Origin: Phascolomyces articulosus
Lineage: Eukaryota > Mucoromycota > Mucoromycetes > Mucorales > Lichtheimiaceae
Assembly (NCBI GenBank): GCA_025677815.1
Contig: JAIXMP010000039.1
Coordinates: 248,001-312,000, forward strand
Direction: 5' to 3'
Length of the DNA: 64,000 bases
In this document: positions 11,165-24,198 of the stretch, piece by piece
Numbering within the stretch: the first letter of the stretch is position 1
Layout of the letters: each line of letters begins with the position of its first letter
Program-made: the position numbers and the translations under genes
The notes under the pieces: generated by a model
Seen by the model: the letters and a program-made list of their open reading frames with translations, nothing else
Databases searched by the model: none
What the model was told of the DNA's origin: nothing

Positions 11165-14100
11165 TTAAGCAATAAGAACATGAGCAAGGTTAAATGCTAA
11201 ACTATGTGATATTTTGGAAATCACTTCTTTATCATCCATCATGGTATTCGTATCGACTGTTGATCGAACACGATTATAACATTGTGTGAATACATTTTCA
11301 TGCATATGATTGCGCGTTTGTTGTAATCGTCGCATAAGATCCAATGTTTCCTTTTCATTAAACATGATCGTTTGATTTGAAGGAGATTCTATGGTTTTTT
11401 TGTGATATTAGTCAAACCTATCTTATATACTGTTTTAAATCTGATAAATTCATTACCTTCAAGGATAGACATACTATCAATCAACAATATGACTTGAAAT
11501 TCTGCAGGGGCATCAATTGACTTTAACATCTGTTTGATAAGATCTGCGGCGTTATCGTGTTGTTTTTTCTAAAATAGATTTATAAGTCATCTATTTCATT
11601 CACCCCATTTAAACTTGAAACATTTCTCTGTTTTGCTTTGTTTATTCTTATATTTTACCTCGAGAAAATCACGTAATCGATGATACTGAGAAAGGAATTT
11701 GTAATGTGTGCTTTTTTCAATGGTATCTCGAGTTTCATTTGTTTCTGCTACAATGTCTTCTAATACGCCTATTATCAACAAAGAAAATGATTATTTTAGT
11801 TTGTAAAACACATGCATAAAAATATGTACATTTTTGAATTTTGTTTTGTTTACCTTTATCCAGGTATTGCTTTAAAGCTTTATCTGCTAATTTGTCAAGT
11901 GAAACAATATCCCCAGCTCGGGCGTAATTGATGGTTGCATCTTGTATGTTATCTTCTTGTTCATACTTCTCTGCCAATATCTTTTTTTTAACAATAAAAA
12001 AAGTAAATAAATTAAAAAAAAACATCACAAAGACCCCATGCAGAGGAAACATGCGGAGAGGAAAAGGAGTGTTAAAAAAAAGCGAGGATACTCACCTTGC
12101 ATAACAATTTTTTTAAGGCTAAGAAGCGATGATTTTCACAAATTTGAATCATTTCATTCAAATCTTCGGTATTTTCAGCAGATGCTATCCGTTCATTCAA
12201 TAACTATATAAATATCAAAAATTCAATGCTATCATCCTCTTATATTCAAAACAACAGAATCTACATGCCAAGTTTAAATTTCACATATGCATACTATATA
12301 TATATCCATTTACCTCTTTAGCCCAGAATTCTCGGTTTGAACTGCATGTGGAGATATACCCCATTGCTTCATCCCACATATCCTGTTCCTGTGCAATTGA
12401 TTTTGCATATGCATTCATAATATGGTAGACAGGATTGATACACGACTCATGATCAATACTAGGTGCTACATGATCACTTCCTTGAGGCATTATACCTGCA
12501 CGAATGAGTGCATGGCCAATATGAGTTTGCAAATAATAATCATCAAAGATACTCAAGGCACCGTCCCAATCTCGAAGCAAAATAGAATGGCATACAGCCA
12601 CGACACTCTCTTTGGGTTGCTGATCTGCAGGTAATAAAGAAACAATACGTTCTGCAATGGTCGCTGTTTCTGTGCGTGTACGGAAAGGCTCGCTGAAAAT
12701 CAAGGTGCCTACTACACTTTCCAAGAAGGTGCCCGCTTTGCTAATCACTTTTTCATCACCGCATAGAATTCGGAGCAATAAATTGATTTCTTTTCGTGCG
12801 CGTCGATCCATGGAGGCAGGGTCTTGGTCTATACTAGTGGAAGAGACAGCTGCAAACCCTTCAAATTCATCACTGACTTGTCTTTGCATTGCTTTCCATG
12901 CTTGCCAGGTTGTTAAATTATGATGATTACTATAAGGTAAGGACGGCATAGCTTCGGCAAGTTTAATCACACGCCGTAAACATCCTTGATTATCCACGGA
13001 AAGTGTATCAATGCTCGCTTTAAGCATTTGAATAGCTTCTGTAAGATTGCCTCGTAATAAGTTTCTAATGATATATGTAAATCGATTTTTGTTGTTGTTG
13101 AGTTGCATTGATTATACATATTATCCGCGCACGACGCATAAAGTGAAAAATAAACTTGTTTCAGTCTTATTCATAGATTTACCTGCGAATAAGCATCCAA
13201 TCGATTGGTTTTGCTTTAGATTCTTCTTGATCATCATCCCCTGATCGATTACTAACATCATCATGATCCACAATAACAAGTTCCTCATCATCACTATCGA
13301 AACTTCGGAATCGTTTTAAATCACTTGTAGAAGCTTCTTCTAATTAAATGTACGTATATGTATGAATATCGAAAAGATATCACTATGTCCTTTGTTTCTC
13401 TGTTCTGTTATGCGTTCTCTCCCATACTCTGTTTCACTTTTTAGTTACCTGATGGCCAATGCAAATTAAGCCAATCCACCATATCACTCACTACTGCATC
13501 ATCATTTCCCGAAAAATTGAGTCGTTCGCATAAATCCCATATCCGTAATATATCGCATGCATATATCTTTTCATCCTTGTCACCTCCATTCTATTCATAT
13601 TTTTTCTATTTAGTGATATTCCCTTTAATCTTGTAATGGTATTCAGCATTTTATCTTACCTGATTTAACCATTCCAGATATTGAAAAAGTAAACTTGTAT
13701 ATTCTTTTACGCATTTTCCAATGTCGGATTTTCTAACGAAAAATGAGAGAGAGAGAGAAACAGTGTCAGGAAAAAGTAAGATCCTGTCTCATACCAAGTT
13801 CCATATACATACTTACCGAGTGGAACTGATAGAATAGGTATAAGGAAGAGAAGATGCTGTTTTTTTGTTGGCAGTATTTTCAAGTTTTGCAAAAATTGTA
13901 TAGGTACGTTGATAAAGCTACATGTTAAATTGGAAAAAGGTCAGTTTCATCTTATTTTGCATAAATTTATCTTTTATAATCAATATATATATATAATCTA
14001 ACCTCTTTACGTGTTCTTGGGGCATTATCTCTTAATTTTGAAATTCGTTCGTAAATCAATGTCTTGCTCTAATACAAAAACATGATACTAGATTAGTATA

Positions 14101-14829
14101 TGATATGATGAAGGAGGCAGCATGATCTTTCATTGATTGTACCTCTTCATCATCGTAGTCAGTCACTTTACTGATACTTAGTTGCTATATACAAAATACA
14201 TGACCCATCAGTTTTCTTTTCCTTTTATACTGTCCATCTTCATGTTGTAAATCTCGTTTATCCAACACTCATACTCTTTCTTTATTTGCTACAGTTCGTT
14301 TCTTTTCGTTGTGTGCCTTTTTTTAAAACAAAAAATCATCCATTAGTCTCGGAGTACTTTCTCGTTTTACTATATACTTTTTCTTTCTTTATTTCTATGT
14401 TTATAATAATAGTAGTTGTACCTGATCAGTTTCTGAATCAGAGGACGTTGGTTCCTATATTATAACATACAATTGTCAATGAGGCTCCTAACGTTTATTA
14501 TCCAAAATTCGAGTCAACTATCATTATGAAATAATTTTTACATGAGATTGTCGTGTTGTCTTGGTCATGGTGTCTGATTGAGTGATAGTTGTATCGTCAG
14601 CAACAGCTGTTGTAGGAGGGGATTGTTGTTGACTTTCGTCTGTACCAGAATCAGCGGCACTTCCCACTTTCGACCAGTTGGTGGTGTCGTCTGAATTGGC
14701 CGTATTTTCGACTTTTTCAAAATCTTCACTGGAAGGGGATGGGGATCGATCAAAAGATCCAACTGGATTTTGTTTTGAAGGTGGAACAGCATGAGCTGCT
14801 GATGCATTATTCTTTTTTGATTTGCCCAT
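11165..14829 (-). CDS. NUP85: Nucleoporin Nup85 (Y-complex)
   Basis: This is a scaffold nucleoporin of the Nup84/Nup107 Y-complex at the nuclear pore. Fourteen exons join in frame: 14829-14542, 14454-14422, 14184-14143, 14068-14003, 13917-13817, 13732-13660, 13590-13449, 13339-13183, 13064-12314, 12203-12096, 11980-11854, 11768-11659, 11568-11457 and 11388-11165. The product is 777 residues, close to yeast (744). The first 120 residues are Ser/Asp-rich and disordered. The rest is alpha-helical (ACE1-like), for example NLLRGNLTEAIQMLKASID and VGTLIFSEPFRTRTE. The C-terminus fits the Nup85 ending (FNEKETLDLMRRLQ ... ISHSLAFNLAHVLIA). The family call rests on this C-terminal pattern and overall length. 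The small 5' exons are the least certain part. Confidence 0.85.
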
Positions 14830-15276
14830 TATGTATTTCGTTGGTATTATTTTATAAAAGATAAAAAAAAGGTGTCAAAAAATAAATAGAGTCTAGGATT
14901 TTTTTTTCCTTTATAAAAATGATTCGCAGTTTTTTTTTTCGTGTTCGTGTAAAAACACCAGTTGGCATTAAAGTAATTTTATGTATGAACAATACTATCG
15001 CGTTGCAACGGTCTTTTTTCTTAAATAATCACACAGTTTATAAATCATTGAAAATGGTCCTATGTGTAGTATCAGTCAACAAGTATATGATCTTATTTTA
15101 ATATGCCCATCCTAGTATACATATGTATGAAATATGAACCAGTTTTCGATTTGCAACAACTTTGGTATATTTTTATTATTTATATAGTATGCCTAAGATG
15201 AGAAATTTGACAGTATGAATATATATATATATTTGAGAGAAGCCAATAAAAAGGGGATGTTGCAGCTATTTCTCCA
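14830..15276. other. Intergenic: NUP85 upstream region
   Basis: A 447-bp AT-rich spacer holding the presumed NUP85 promoter and the far end of the F-box relic. No other feature was seen. Confidence 0.5.
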
Positions 15277-17400
15277 TTATGGTCTAAAGGATACTTTTAT
15301 TCCTCTATCCTTTACATACGTTACGGACTCATGAGTGATCCTTTCTTCCGTAGAAGTAACTTGTCTTATACTTTTGCTCATACAAAAATTCTGTATAATC
15401 TCATTATTGTCGAACTCTATTTGGTGCAGTAAGGCTCTTTTTAGGTAAGGAAGCTGTGCCAATAAACAAGTCAGTTCAACCATCCTTGGAGTGTTGTATC
15501 TATCTATAGCGAATATCACGAATGTTCGTATACTGGCTATCCGTCAAACCCAAACATTCGTCCATATTCAATGGAGTTAACGACGGGAGACCTTCTTTTT
15601 GCAAAACCGTTTCTGGAAGAAGGAACAACCGGGATAGGCTCGATCCAATTGTAATATGTGCTTGTTCGTTTTTTTTTTTTTTTTGAGATATTTCAAATGT
15701 TCCAATCCTGCCATGTCATTTGATACCTCTCTTGGATCATCAAAATATAGAAAGAGTCAAATCTAGTAAGTTTGGACTTTGATTTAACGGGTGTATAACA
15801 ATGTCGCTCCCAGTAATGACTGTATGGTGTTCATTATCCGCTTCTTGTTCAATATACAATTTCATCAAGAGTATCATGGTAAATGTGGTAGTCTTTGATA
15901 TCCTGCTGGTGATGGCAATGATGCTTTGGGTTTTTGTGAAGAAAGGTATAGCCTATGAACAAATTGCAATTCTTTTGAAGCATCCGTGGCATGATTGATC
16001 CATTAAGCGGAAAAGTGCCACAAGTAGAAGGTATACAAGGCCAACACTACGAATGCTAGAAGACCATTATTTGTTTTTGCATCACTATTTTTGTCATACA
16101 CGAGATAACCAGAGAAAGAATATTCTTCAAGGCAGATGTGCTCAACCACATTTACTTCAAATATGGACAATGTTGTTCGACTGTTGGTAATATATCATAA
16201 CAACTGCACCCATCCAAGAAAATATACTCAAGTGCTGGAGAATGGCTGATAAGTCTTTTTATTACGTCAGTAGGCATAGTTCCTATTTCATTAGTGACGT
16301 GGAAAGAGAGTGCAATTTTTGTTAACGATGTCATATAAGATATGGATGATAACACAGTAAGCCGTGAGTAGCTAATGCCGTCCACATGTTCAATAACTGA
16401 TAAGTTTCGACACGTTAATAATATGATCATCAGAGGATGGAGTATGATTGCAGCATCAGAAAATACCAGACTTGTCAATGTATTCCCAGAATTGAAAGCA
16501 CACTAGTAACCTCCTCATAAATACTGTCATCGGCTGTTTTCTCCAAAAAAAGAGAAAGAAATGTACTCAATATACCCACGTTATATATTGTTATCACTGT
16601 GCTAACATCTAATAAATAGGGAGAGGAGGAGGATGTAATAGGCAACATTGGGTGTATTACCTGAAGATATTGATGTAACCCTCTCAGGAATATGAATTTT
16701 CAATGACTAAATGCGAGAGAATTATGCATTTGCATAAATGTAAGGTGCTTCCGAATATCATCTTTGGAACCCCCGATATTAAGCTCCTGAATAAATGGGT
16801 AAACAATGGCTAATAATTTGTAAGAATCTACTAGCAGAAAACTATTCGAATCAAAAGTTTTCCAGCAGGGATAATAGTGAGGTATTATCTGGCGCCAAGT
16901 CCGCATGGTACATGCGCATTGATACAAATCCTCCATGGATAACCTGCCGATCATGGCATATACAATCTCGCGAGGTCATGTAGCTATAAAGTCAATGCGT
17001 TGTTCCAATTAAACTTGGGCATTCTCTTGTTGCTGTTTTAACAGGATGTATTGGGTAACATAATATGACACGTTAGCAAGGGCCTTTTCCAAAATCGCAA
17101 GAGCGCGTTTTTGATACCCTTGATTGGGCATACAACGTTCCTGAGCGAAGGTGAACTTGTAGGACAGTTGGGCGCAGCGTCTATCATGGTTGACGTATCT
17201 TCAAGTTCCTTCATAGTATTCCTGGTTTTTGCCTGAGTGTTGGCACGAATCTCGAGAAAATTGATGATTTGACTGCAAAGTAATTGAATTGCTGTTGAAT
17301 GGTCAATGGCAAGACATAAGGAGTTGTTTTCAAGTGGCGCATTGGTTGCTGTCGTCGCAATTATTGATAATTCTTGCCACAAGGAAGATGTCGTTTCTAT
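15277..17400 (-). pseudogene. Decayed TPR/F-box/LRR protein gene
   Basis: On the minus strand, fragments of one F-box-type protein follow in order but in different frames. Near 17385-17215 is a TPR-like part (SLWQELSIIATTATNAP...). Between about 17210 and 17012 another frame carries CMPNQGYQKRALAILEKALANV and ILLKQQQENAQV. The F-box (PREIVYAMIGRLSMEDLYQC, then CTMRTWRQIIPHYYPCW) follows from 16975. Two in-frame stops interrupt it: TAA at 17009-17011 and TGA at 16976-16978. At least one frameshift lies between about 17120 and 17210. Leucine-rich-repeat-like pieces continue to 15277 in shifted frames, with stops near 16700 and 16152. No GT-AG introns would remove these lesions. An intact F-box protein would be a substrate adaptor of an SCF ubiquitin ligase. 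Confidence 0.8.
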
Positions 17401-17634
17401 ACTGACACAATTTATTGAGTTGACTTGATCATTAATAGCATGATGGTTGAATGAGATCCAAATTGACTTTTTGAGGTATTTTTGAGTGAGTGAATGGAAG
17501 CGATATTTTAGTGTTTCAAGATATTTTTGACATATTGCTTGATTGCTGTTCCGATTTTTTTTTTTTTTTTTTTGGCTTTTTTCCTCCCTGGTCACACGAA
17601 GAAGATAGACACGATCCTAAAGTCAACAACCAAT

Positions 17635-19583
17635 ATGCCAAAAGAACCACACGCGAAGCCGTCTGAAATTGCACAAAGAAAGAAAAAGAAACAAAAAGTA
17701 GAAGAACCTGTCCCTCCTCCACCAGACAAACCACAACAATGTAACCATTTGGAGAAAAAAAGCACATAATATTTTCTAGATCATGTCGAATCGATCGTCT
17801 CTTAGAGCTGTAAATAGTTTTTAACTCTTTATTTTTTTCTCTTTCTATACAGGTCATTATTGGGTTGCTCGTAAACGAAGATATTGTAGTTTACCTGCTA
17901 AAAAGACAAATAAGTACTGTGGTGAACACTTAAATCAACAGCAACAAAATGAGGGCGATTCCGATCGTCGTGTACCATGTCCATATGATAATTCTCAGTA
18001 AGTGATTTTTTTGTAGCCAGTAGCAATAGATCCACCTGTAATAGATAAGAAACTAATATATAGATATATGTTAATAGTACTGTATATGAAAAGGATTTGG
18101 AGAACCATATGAAAACAAAATGCAATTCACGCCCTCGAGAACCGGACGTGTATCATCATTTAAATATTAATTGTACTATTCCATTATCTGCCGAAGAACT
18201 CGAATTCCAAAAGAATATTTATTCCCATAAACAAATGCATGCGCAACCATGGATTACGCGTGTTCAATTAGCTGAACTTTCTCAACAAGAGCTGGGTACT
18301 TTAATTGATAAAGAGAAGCGTATCCATGTACCAGAAATTAAAACATTGATATTGAAGCATGATGTTGCTGAAAGTAAAAGGTAAATTCTTTTTGGTGAAA
18401 AAATATGATTAGGAGTGAATAACAACACCTAATATGTATATTGTAATTTTATTATTAGACATAATTTAAAGCAAACAAAACATTTGGATCAACAGGTATA
18501 AAAAATATGCATAAAAATACTCACGATATGCACAGAATATGAATATAACCTTTTGATTCCATAAAGTCCTCTTTAATAGGTCATATGGCAGATTCAGGCA
18601 TGTTGGATAATAAAGAAGCATGTTTTATCGAATTTGGTGCAGGAAAAGCTGAACTTTCGAGTTTTGTGAAATCGGCTGTTGCAGAAACCAATGGTGAAGC
18701 AACATATGTTCTTGTGGACCGAAAATTGGTACGCAACAAGACGGATAACACATTGCTTGGTCAAGGAAGTCAAAGGTCCACTGTTCAACGTGTTACCATT
18801 GATATCAAAGATTTGAATTTATCCAAAGTGCAAGCACTTTCTGATAAAGACGGAAAGCGTAAAAAGGTGGTTGCACTATCTAAACATTTATGTGGTAGTG
18901 CCACTGATATTACCTTAAAGTGTTTGATGAATTATGTTGAAAATGAAAAGAGAGTGGGTAACAAGTAAGTATCTATACTCTTTTGAAAATAATTTTTATA
19001 TTAGTATTAAAGAAGCAAATGTTAACAAAATTTGTTTAATTCTATATTTAAACAGATCGCCTATTTCTGGTATTATCATTGCATTATGTTGCCATCAATT
19101 ATGTCGTTATGAAATGTACCCAAACACAGTCTACCTAGAAGAAAATGGATTTAACAAGGTAGATTTTGCTCGTATATGCAAGATGAGTAGTTGGGCTATT
19201 TGTGGTCGTCGACCACAAGAAGGTGAACAAGAAGATGAGCATGCCACTGTTGCTCAGGATGCTGAAGATGCTGATCAAACTACGTAAGTTCCAATTTTGT
19301 TTATATACATATTTATTTTATTTTTATTCGAGTTTCGTTAAGGGAAAGGAAGGAAATGAAAAGCTAAGCATGATTTTATATTTTTTCTTGATTTAGCGGT
19401 CATTATTCCGGTTTAGATCATTCAGATAGAGAAAAGATCGGTTATCAATGTAAACGAGCAATCGATATGGGACGAGTACGGTACTTGGAGAATTTTGGAT
19501 TTAATGCAAAGTTGGTTTATTATGTGGATTCTGCAACAAGTTTGGAAAATTGTGCATTGATTGCTACCCCCAGAGATGAATAA
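17635..19583 (+). CDS. TRM13: tRNA 2'-O-methyltransferase Trm13
   Basis: Trm13 methylates the 2'-OH of position 4 in the acceptor stem of some tRNAs. Seven exons join in frame: 17635-17740, 17853-17997, 18078-18380, 18459-18495, 18567-18964, 19056-19283 and 19397-19583, giving 467 residues. The family's order is present: a basic N-terminus; a CCCH finger (CHYWVARKRRYC...CGEH); a U11-48K-type CHHC finger (CPYDNSH...H...C); then the methyltransferase domain with FIEFGAGKAELS as SAM-binding motif, SKHLCGSATDITLKC, and ALCCHQLCRYEMY. The acceptor at 18565-18566 was chosen over a nearer AG because it restores SSLIGHMADSG, the expected join. It lies divergent to the F-box relic and convergent to IWS1, with 43 bp between stop codons. 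Confidence 0.95.
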
Positions 19584-19626
19584 AAAACCATAGCATTCCC
19601 ATCCGTCATAATTAAATACTTTTTTA

Positions 19627-21408
19627 TTATTTTTTCATCGATCGTATCGTATTGGTAAGGCGTTTCATTGTGCCTTGTTCTTTGGATTTTATCCTGCCAG
19701 CCTTCTTGACATTACTTAATGGAATAATATCATAGTCTGGAGCAACAGCTTGTGGGATATGAACATGCACCCGCTGTCTTTCATCAGCATTTTCTGTTCT
19801 GTTTTCTTCATGTCTGTAGCGTTTACGACGTTTCATACTAAAGGTTCAAATAATTCAAAAGATATAAATCAAAAGTCTGCTCGTATATGATCAACTATAG
19901 GGAGTGGAAAGGAGAGGAAGAAAATTAAAGAGTATACATACACTTGCTCACGATCGTATTCTTGCGTTTCGTGCATTCGTTCTCTGTAATTATCACTACG
20001 CTTGATGACCGATCGACTCCATTTTGCAACAAGTTGTTCAGCTTTTCGTCTTACGCGTGATTCTACTCGCGGAGACCTTTGATAAAAATATACAATTTTA
20101 CCAACACCACTTTCTCGTAAATGACCACTAGTTATTGATAACTATTTTTTTCACAGGATGAATGAAGATAAAAGTGTGAGTCCTATTAGAATAAGGATAA
20201 TATAGGTACTTTTGTTTCCCCTTCCGCCTCATTTGATCATAAATAAACATACAGTGTTTAAAACATCGAGCATTGAATTTTGAATATCTAAACTTGGAAG
20301 TGATCTATCTGGTAAAGGTTCAAGCCAAGCCCTGATACTGTCAAGTAGTTGATTATCCAAAATACTATCTTGTGCAGCATCTCTATAAAATAAAAACCAC
20401 ATATGAAAGATATCTGATAAGCAATTTTTGTTCTATCCTTAAACCTAATCATCACAAATAACCAGCCATTCACGTACAATGTTAATAGAGCATTTGCTTC
20501 CTGAAGCATTTTGAGTTTAGCAAGAGCAGGTTTTCGTTCACTGTTGGATTGATTATCTTGATCTGCAGCCTGTCTCATTTTTTCACGCAACGTTGACAAT
20601 TCATCATCCATTGCACGTTCCAAGTCCTCTTCGTCAGCTTTCTTTCGTTTACGTTTTCCACTTGACATTGCTTTTTCTGCGAATTTGTCAAATACGTCCA
20701 AAAGTTCTATAATAAAACAGTATTTCTCAAATGTCAACTATCAATCAACAAAAAAAAAAGACATTGTCCTTTAATACCACATTTTTTGTTCATACCTTGA
20801 CCAGGATCAAGTTCTCCTGGAGGTTGTTGCGAATCTTGTTGATCGTTTCCTTCAACGCCATCTCCTCCTTGGCGCTTTGATCTTAATTCCTCTCTCATGC
20901 GTGCTAGTTCTGGATCGTCATCTTGTGTTGAATCACGATTGGCTTTTTTGAATGAGGGTAATCGGGGTCGTTTCAATACTGTTTCCTCTTCTTCTTCATC
21001 GTAATCATCGTCTTCGTCTCCTCGTTCTGCACCAGGTAATTCCGTGGCAGTAGGAGCGTGTGTTGAATCGTCATTGCCATTGGATTCGGGTTTATCGGCT
21101 TCGTCTGCGGATCCTATGGAGCAAAAAAAAAAAAAAAAAAAGGAAAAAAAAGGATTTAATACTTGATTTTATCATAATGGAATATAGGAATAGTATCAAT
21201 CTAACCTTGGTCGCCTTCAAAGTCTGATAACTCGAGATCGTCGCCAATCTCACCACCAAACAAATCTTCGTTACCAAGTGCCTAGAAATATAGAATCAAA
21301 TAATATCCCCACATATTTGTTTTTTTAGGATTAGATTTGGTTCTAATGAATGGAAGAATGTAAATGTTTTTGATGCTGTTTTCGTTTCTTTACCGATTCT
21401 TGTGACAT
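19627..21408 (-). CDS. IWS1: Transcription elongation factor Iws1/Spn1
   Basis: Iws1 binds Spt6 and RNA polymerase II during elongation and links transcription to mRNA processing. Seven exons join in frame: 21408-21394 (15 nt, MSQES), 21281-21206, 21113-20796, 20706-20478, 20382-20253, 20141-19942 and 19837-19627, giving 392 residues. The N-terminal half is acidic and disordered (DEDDDYDEEEE). The C-terminal half is the TFIIS N-terminal-type helical bundle: RKPALAKLKML, IRAWLEPLPDRSLPSLDIQ, SGHLRESGVGKIVYFY and AEQLVAKWSRSVIKRSDNY, all typical of Iws1. A basic tail follows. Donor and acceptor around 20478/20382 were picked because the join restores the conserved core. Confidence 0.94.
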
Positions 21409-23054
21409 TATTGATAAAAAATGAAAAGAATAACGTTTAAAAGAGGATATTACAAAGTTGGCAGACTGTGACTGAAATCGAAACGAAATTTGAATTTTGC
21501 ATGGCAATAAAATTTCTTCAGCAGGATATAATTCTAAACTCTCATCACCGATATTGGATTATATTGTTTTTGTTATTGGATTATATTCGATAGATGAAAA
21601 AACACATACATAACGATATGCTTTGTATGAATATACCTTATTAAGTGATATATTTTCTTTTTTTTTATTTGATATGATACGTGATCAATCATTATCATTG
21701 AGTAAGGTATGTACATACGTACCACAAAAAGAACGTATTGTCTCCTTGTTGGGATTTTGCTTAGAGTCATAAACTATTACAAAAGTAGTTTCATAATAAA
21801 ACATGATGGTCTTTCAGAGTATGTTTTTTATCTACTTTATTCAAATCCTAAATATTTTCACTTCTTCATAAGATGCAAAGGACATCATCATTTATCATTA
21901 CTTGGTAATACTAATAAACATGATTTTTTACTGGTATAGACTTAAATTAAATTAGTTTATAAAACCATCATGTGCCATTATAAACAGACAGAATAATGAG
22001 TTAAATGCAACAAAGCAGTTATCACCGCATTTATTATCGATATAATCTGTCGTCCGCAACATTTATTACGCATAATCAATGAAAAATTCTATTATGCTCC
22101 TTTGTACGTTGATCCCCTGTTCTCTTCCATCCATAAATGACTATTCTTTATACAACACAACAGCAGTGCTTCACATGGAGACATATTTCACTATCTCTAT
22201 CCTTTACGAATTAAATAATATTATGTATAATAAAAAAATAGCTTGGCACTAAAAAAAGAACATATTAATTAAACTCGCAAGTTTTATGATTTGGTCGTTA
22301 TATGTGATTAATAAATAAATAGTAAAGCATACAATGAAAAAGTGAACAAGGTGGATTTTCTATCCCTGAAAAGATTATCCAATAGGTCATTTTGTAGCCA
22401 TATACATACGGTGGTGGTGCTTATTTTATTAACATAGTTTTTTAACTTTCAAGAAAAAAGTATGTATAGAATACTTGAGTATTACAAGTATTTATTAATA
22501 ACGTTTAATTATTTTATATATATTGGACTTATTATATATTCATTATGCGTATTCTAGTCAAGTTTTATTAAGGCATAAATATATAATTCATTATTAACTA
22601 TAAGGAAAGGTGCTTCTTTTCTTAAAAAAAAACTTATTACTACAAATACCAAATCAATACTTATATTACATGTATATGGTTGCTAAATATACCTTTGGAA
22701 ACAATGGGTGCTTTTATTAAAGTATGTAAGAGTAATAATAATCAAAAGGTATATATGATTGATCTCCTAACTTAAAACAATGAGGATATCTGTATATTAA
22801 TTTATACTATTCGATGGTGTGATATATTATTGACAATGGCAAAGAAAAAAGACAAGGGGTTTCTATTATCATGTAAGGACCCCCAAACAGCCACACACAT
22901 GTTGCCTAGTGAAAAAAAAAAGAATGAATGACAATATATAAATACCTAAGTTTTTTTTTTTTAAAAAAAAAAGAGTTTTAACTGTAACCATTTGCTATCT
23001 CAGTTTATATCAATCTACTATCCTTTTATTTCTACATCGCTACACACTTTCAAT
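21409..23054. other. Intergenic: divergent promoters of IWS1 and the crotonase gene
   Basis: A 1.6-kb AT-rich spacer between divergently transcribed genes. Apart from a TATA box near the crotonase end, no gene or repeat family could be recognised. Confidence 0.5.
22935..22944 (+). promoter_or_regulatory. TATA box of the crotonase gene
   Basis: TATATAAATA lies 110 bases before the chosen ATG (23055). A start of transcription about 30 bases downstream would leave a leader of roughly 80-90 nt. This also argues that the open frame running upstream of 23055 is not translated. Confidence 0.6.
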
Positions 23055-23939
23055 ATGTCATCTATTGAACAACAGCCTATTTCATCCACTCCTACTTCAT
23101 CATCTATTATTAAAACTCCTACTCCAGATAATCAAGATATCATTTTATCTGTCGAGAACTATGTTGCAACCATCACATTTAATCGCCCTAAACGAGGTAA
23201 TTCCATGACTGTTGATATGGTCGAATTCATGCTTGATGCACTTCGAGATCTTGCAAATAATGCCGATGTACGTGTCTTGGTGATCACTGGAACAGGCAAG
23301 AGCTTCAGTACCGGTATGGATATGACCATGCAAGATATCGAATTTAAAGTCTTTCTGAAACGGTTACGCCACTACTTTGCTTTGGGACAACAACTACTCG
23401 AGGCTGTAAATTCGTTTCCAAAACCTGTCATTGCACGTATCAATGGACCTGCCCTCGGACTTGCGTTTGGTCTTGTGTTTACGGCGGATATTCGTGTTGC
23501 TTCCGATACTGCTTACTTTAAAATGCCAGAGGTGAAAGAAGGTCTTATCCTCCTCCTAAGCTCTCCGTATATCTTCAAGGAACTTGGTAAACTTCAAGCT
23601 CGTGAATACGCACTGACGGGTCGCCGCATTACTGCTACTGAAGGTCAAGGTGTCTTTTTGAATGCAACCACTTCTTCTATTGCTCAGTTGGATGACAAGG
23701 TGAATTCTTACCTCTCCATGTTGATGGATTCAGCACCTGAGGCCATGGCAAAGACAAAAATGTTGATCGATATTATTGCAAGTGGTGGTGATAGCGAACA
23801 ATCTTCGCGTGTGATGGAAATCAACAATAACGCTCTTGAAGGCATGTTTTTATCTGACGAGGCACATTATGGCGTCATGTCCACTTTCTTGCACAAGAAA
23901 AAGCCAGACTGGGATGCTTATTTGAAAGCAAAACTATAA
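23055..23939 (+). CDS. Peroxisomal enoyl-CoA hydratase/isomerase (crotonase) family protein
   Basis: This is an intronless 294-residue crotonase-fold enzyme, probably a delta3,delta2-enoyl-CoA isomerase or hydratase of fatty-acid beta-oxidation. The first oxyanion-hole segment is at SFSTGMDM, and the second is in INGPALGLAFGLVFTADIR, followed by KMPEVKEGL. The acidic residue that sits in the second helix of classical hydratases is not seen there, which favours isomerase or another activity. The last three residues are AKL, which fits the PTS1 peroxisomal import consensus. The first ATG downstream of the TATA box (MSSIEQQ) is taken as start; the open frame further upstream has no ATG. The gene is convergent with BRCA2. 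Confidence 0.88.
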   Translation: MSSIEQQPISSTPTSSSIIKTPTPDNQDIILSVENYVATITFNRPKRGNSMTVDMVEFMLDALRDLANNADVRVLVITGTGKSFSTGMDMTMQDIEFKVFLKRLRHYFALGQQLLEAVNSFPKPVIARINGPALGLAFGLVFTADIRVASDTAYFKMPEVKEGLILLLSSPYIFKELGKLQAREYALTGRRITATEGQGVFLNATTSSIAQLDDKVNSYLSMLMDSAPEAMAKTKMLIDIIASGGDSEQSSRVMEINNNALEGMFLSDEAHYGVMSTFLHKKKPDWDAYLKAKL

Positions 23940-24198
23940 TTGTCTTATATATACGTAATAGAACCTTATCTAGTAATAGTTTCCTCTTTATATTAGAATG
24001 TTACATATTATACATCTTGATAGATCTCTTTATATAAACTCAGTAACTTTTAATATTTCTTTATTAATAAACATTGATTGTTTTCAACTATTGCTTTATA
24101 TGGTGCTTCATTTTTTATGCTAACTATGTACAAAGAACGGAGAGGAGAAAGTTGGTATATTTTTTTCGTTGTGAGTCATTATATGAGTCTTATACAAT

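Noticed and set aside
13065..13182. In-frame ATG giving MQLNNNKNRF as a NUP85 start
   Set aside because: This stretch is intronic: splicing 13183 to 13064 joins IR to RNLLRGNL without it and keeps all downstream phases.
14919..15101. 60-codon open frame upstream of NUP85
   Set aside because: It is short, hydrophobic and low-complexity, in the presumed promoter, with no family pattern.
18578..18579. Nearer AG acceptor for TRM13 exon 5
   Set aside because: It breaks the reading frame; the AG at 18565-18566 gives the conserved SSLIGH join.
22992..23054. N-terminal extension of the crotonase
   Set aside because: The frame is open but has no ATG; the region lies in the leader behind a TATA box.
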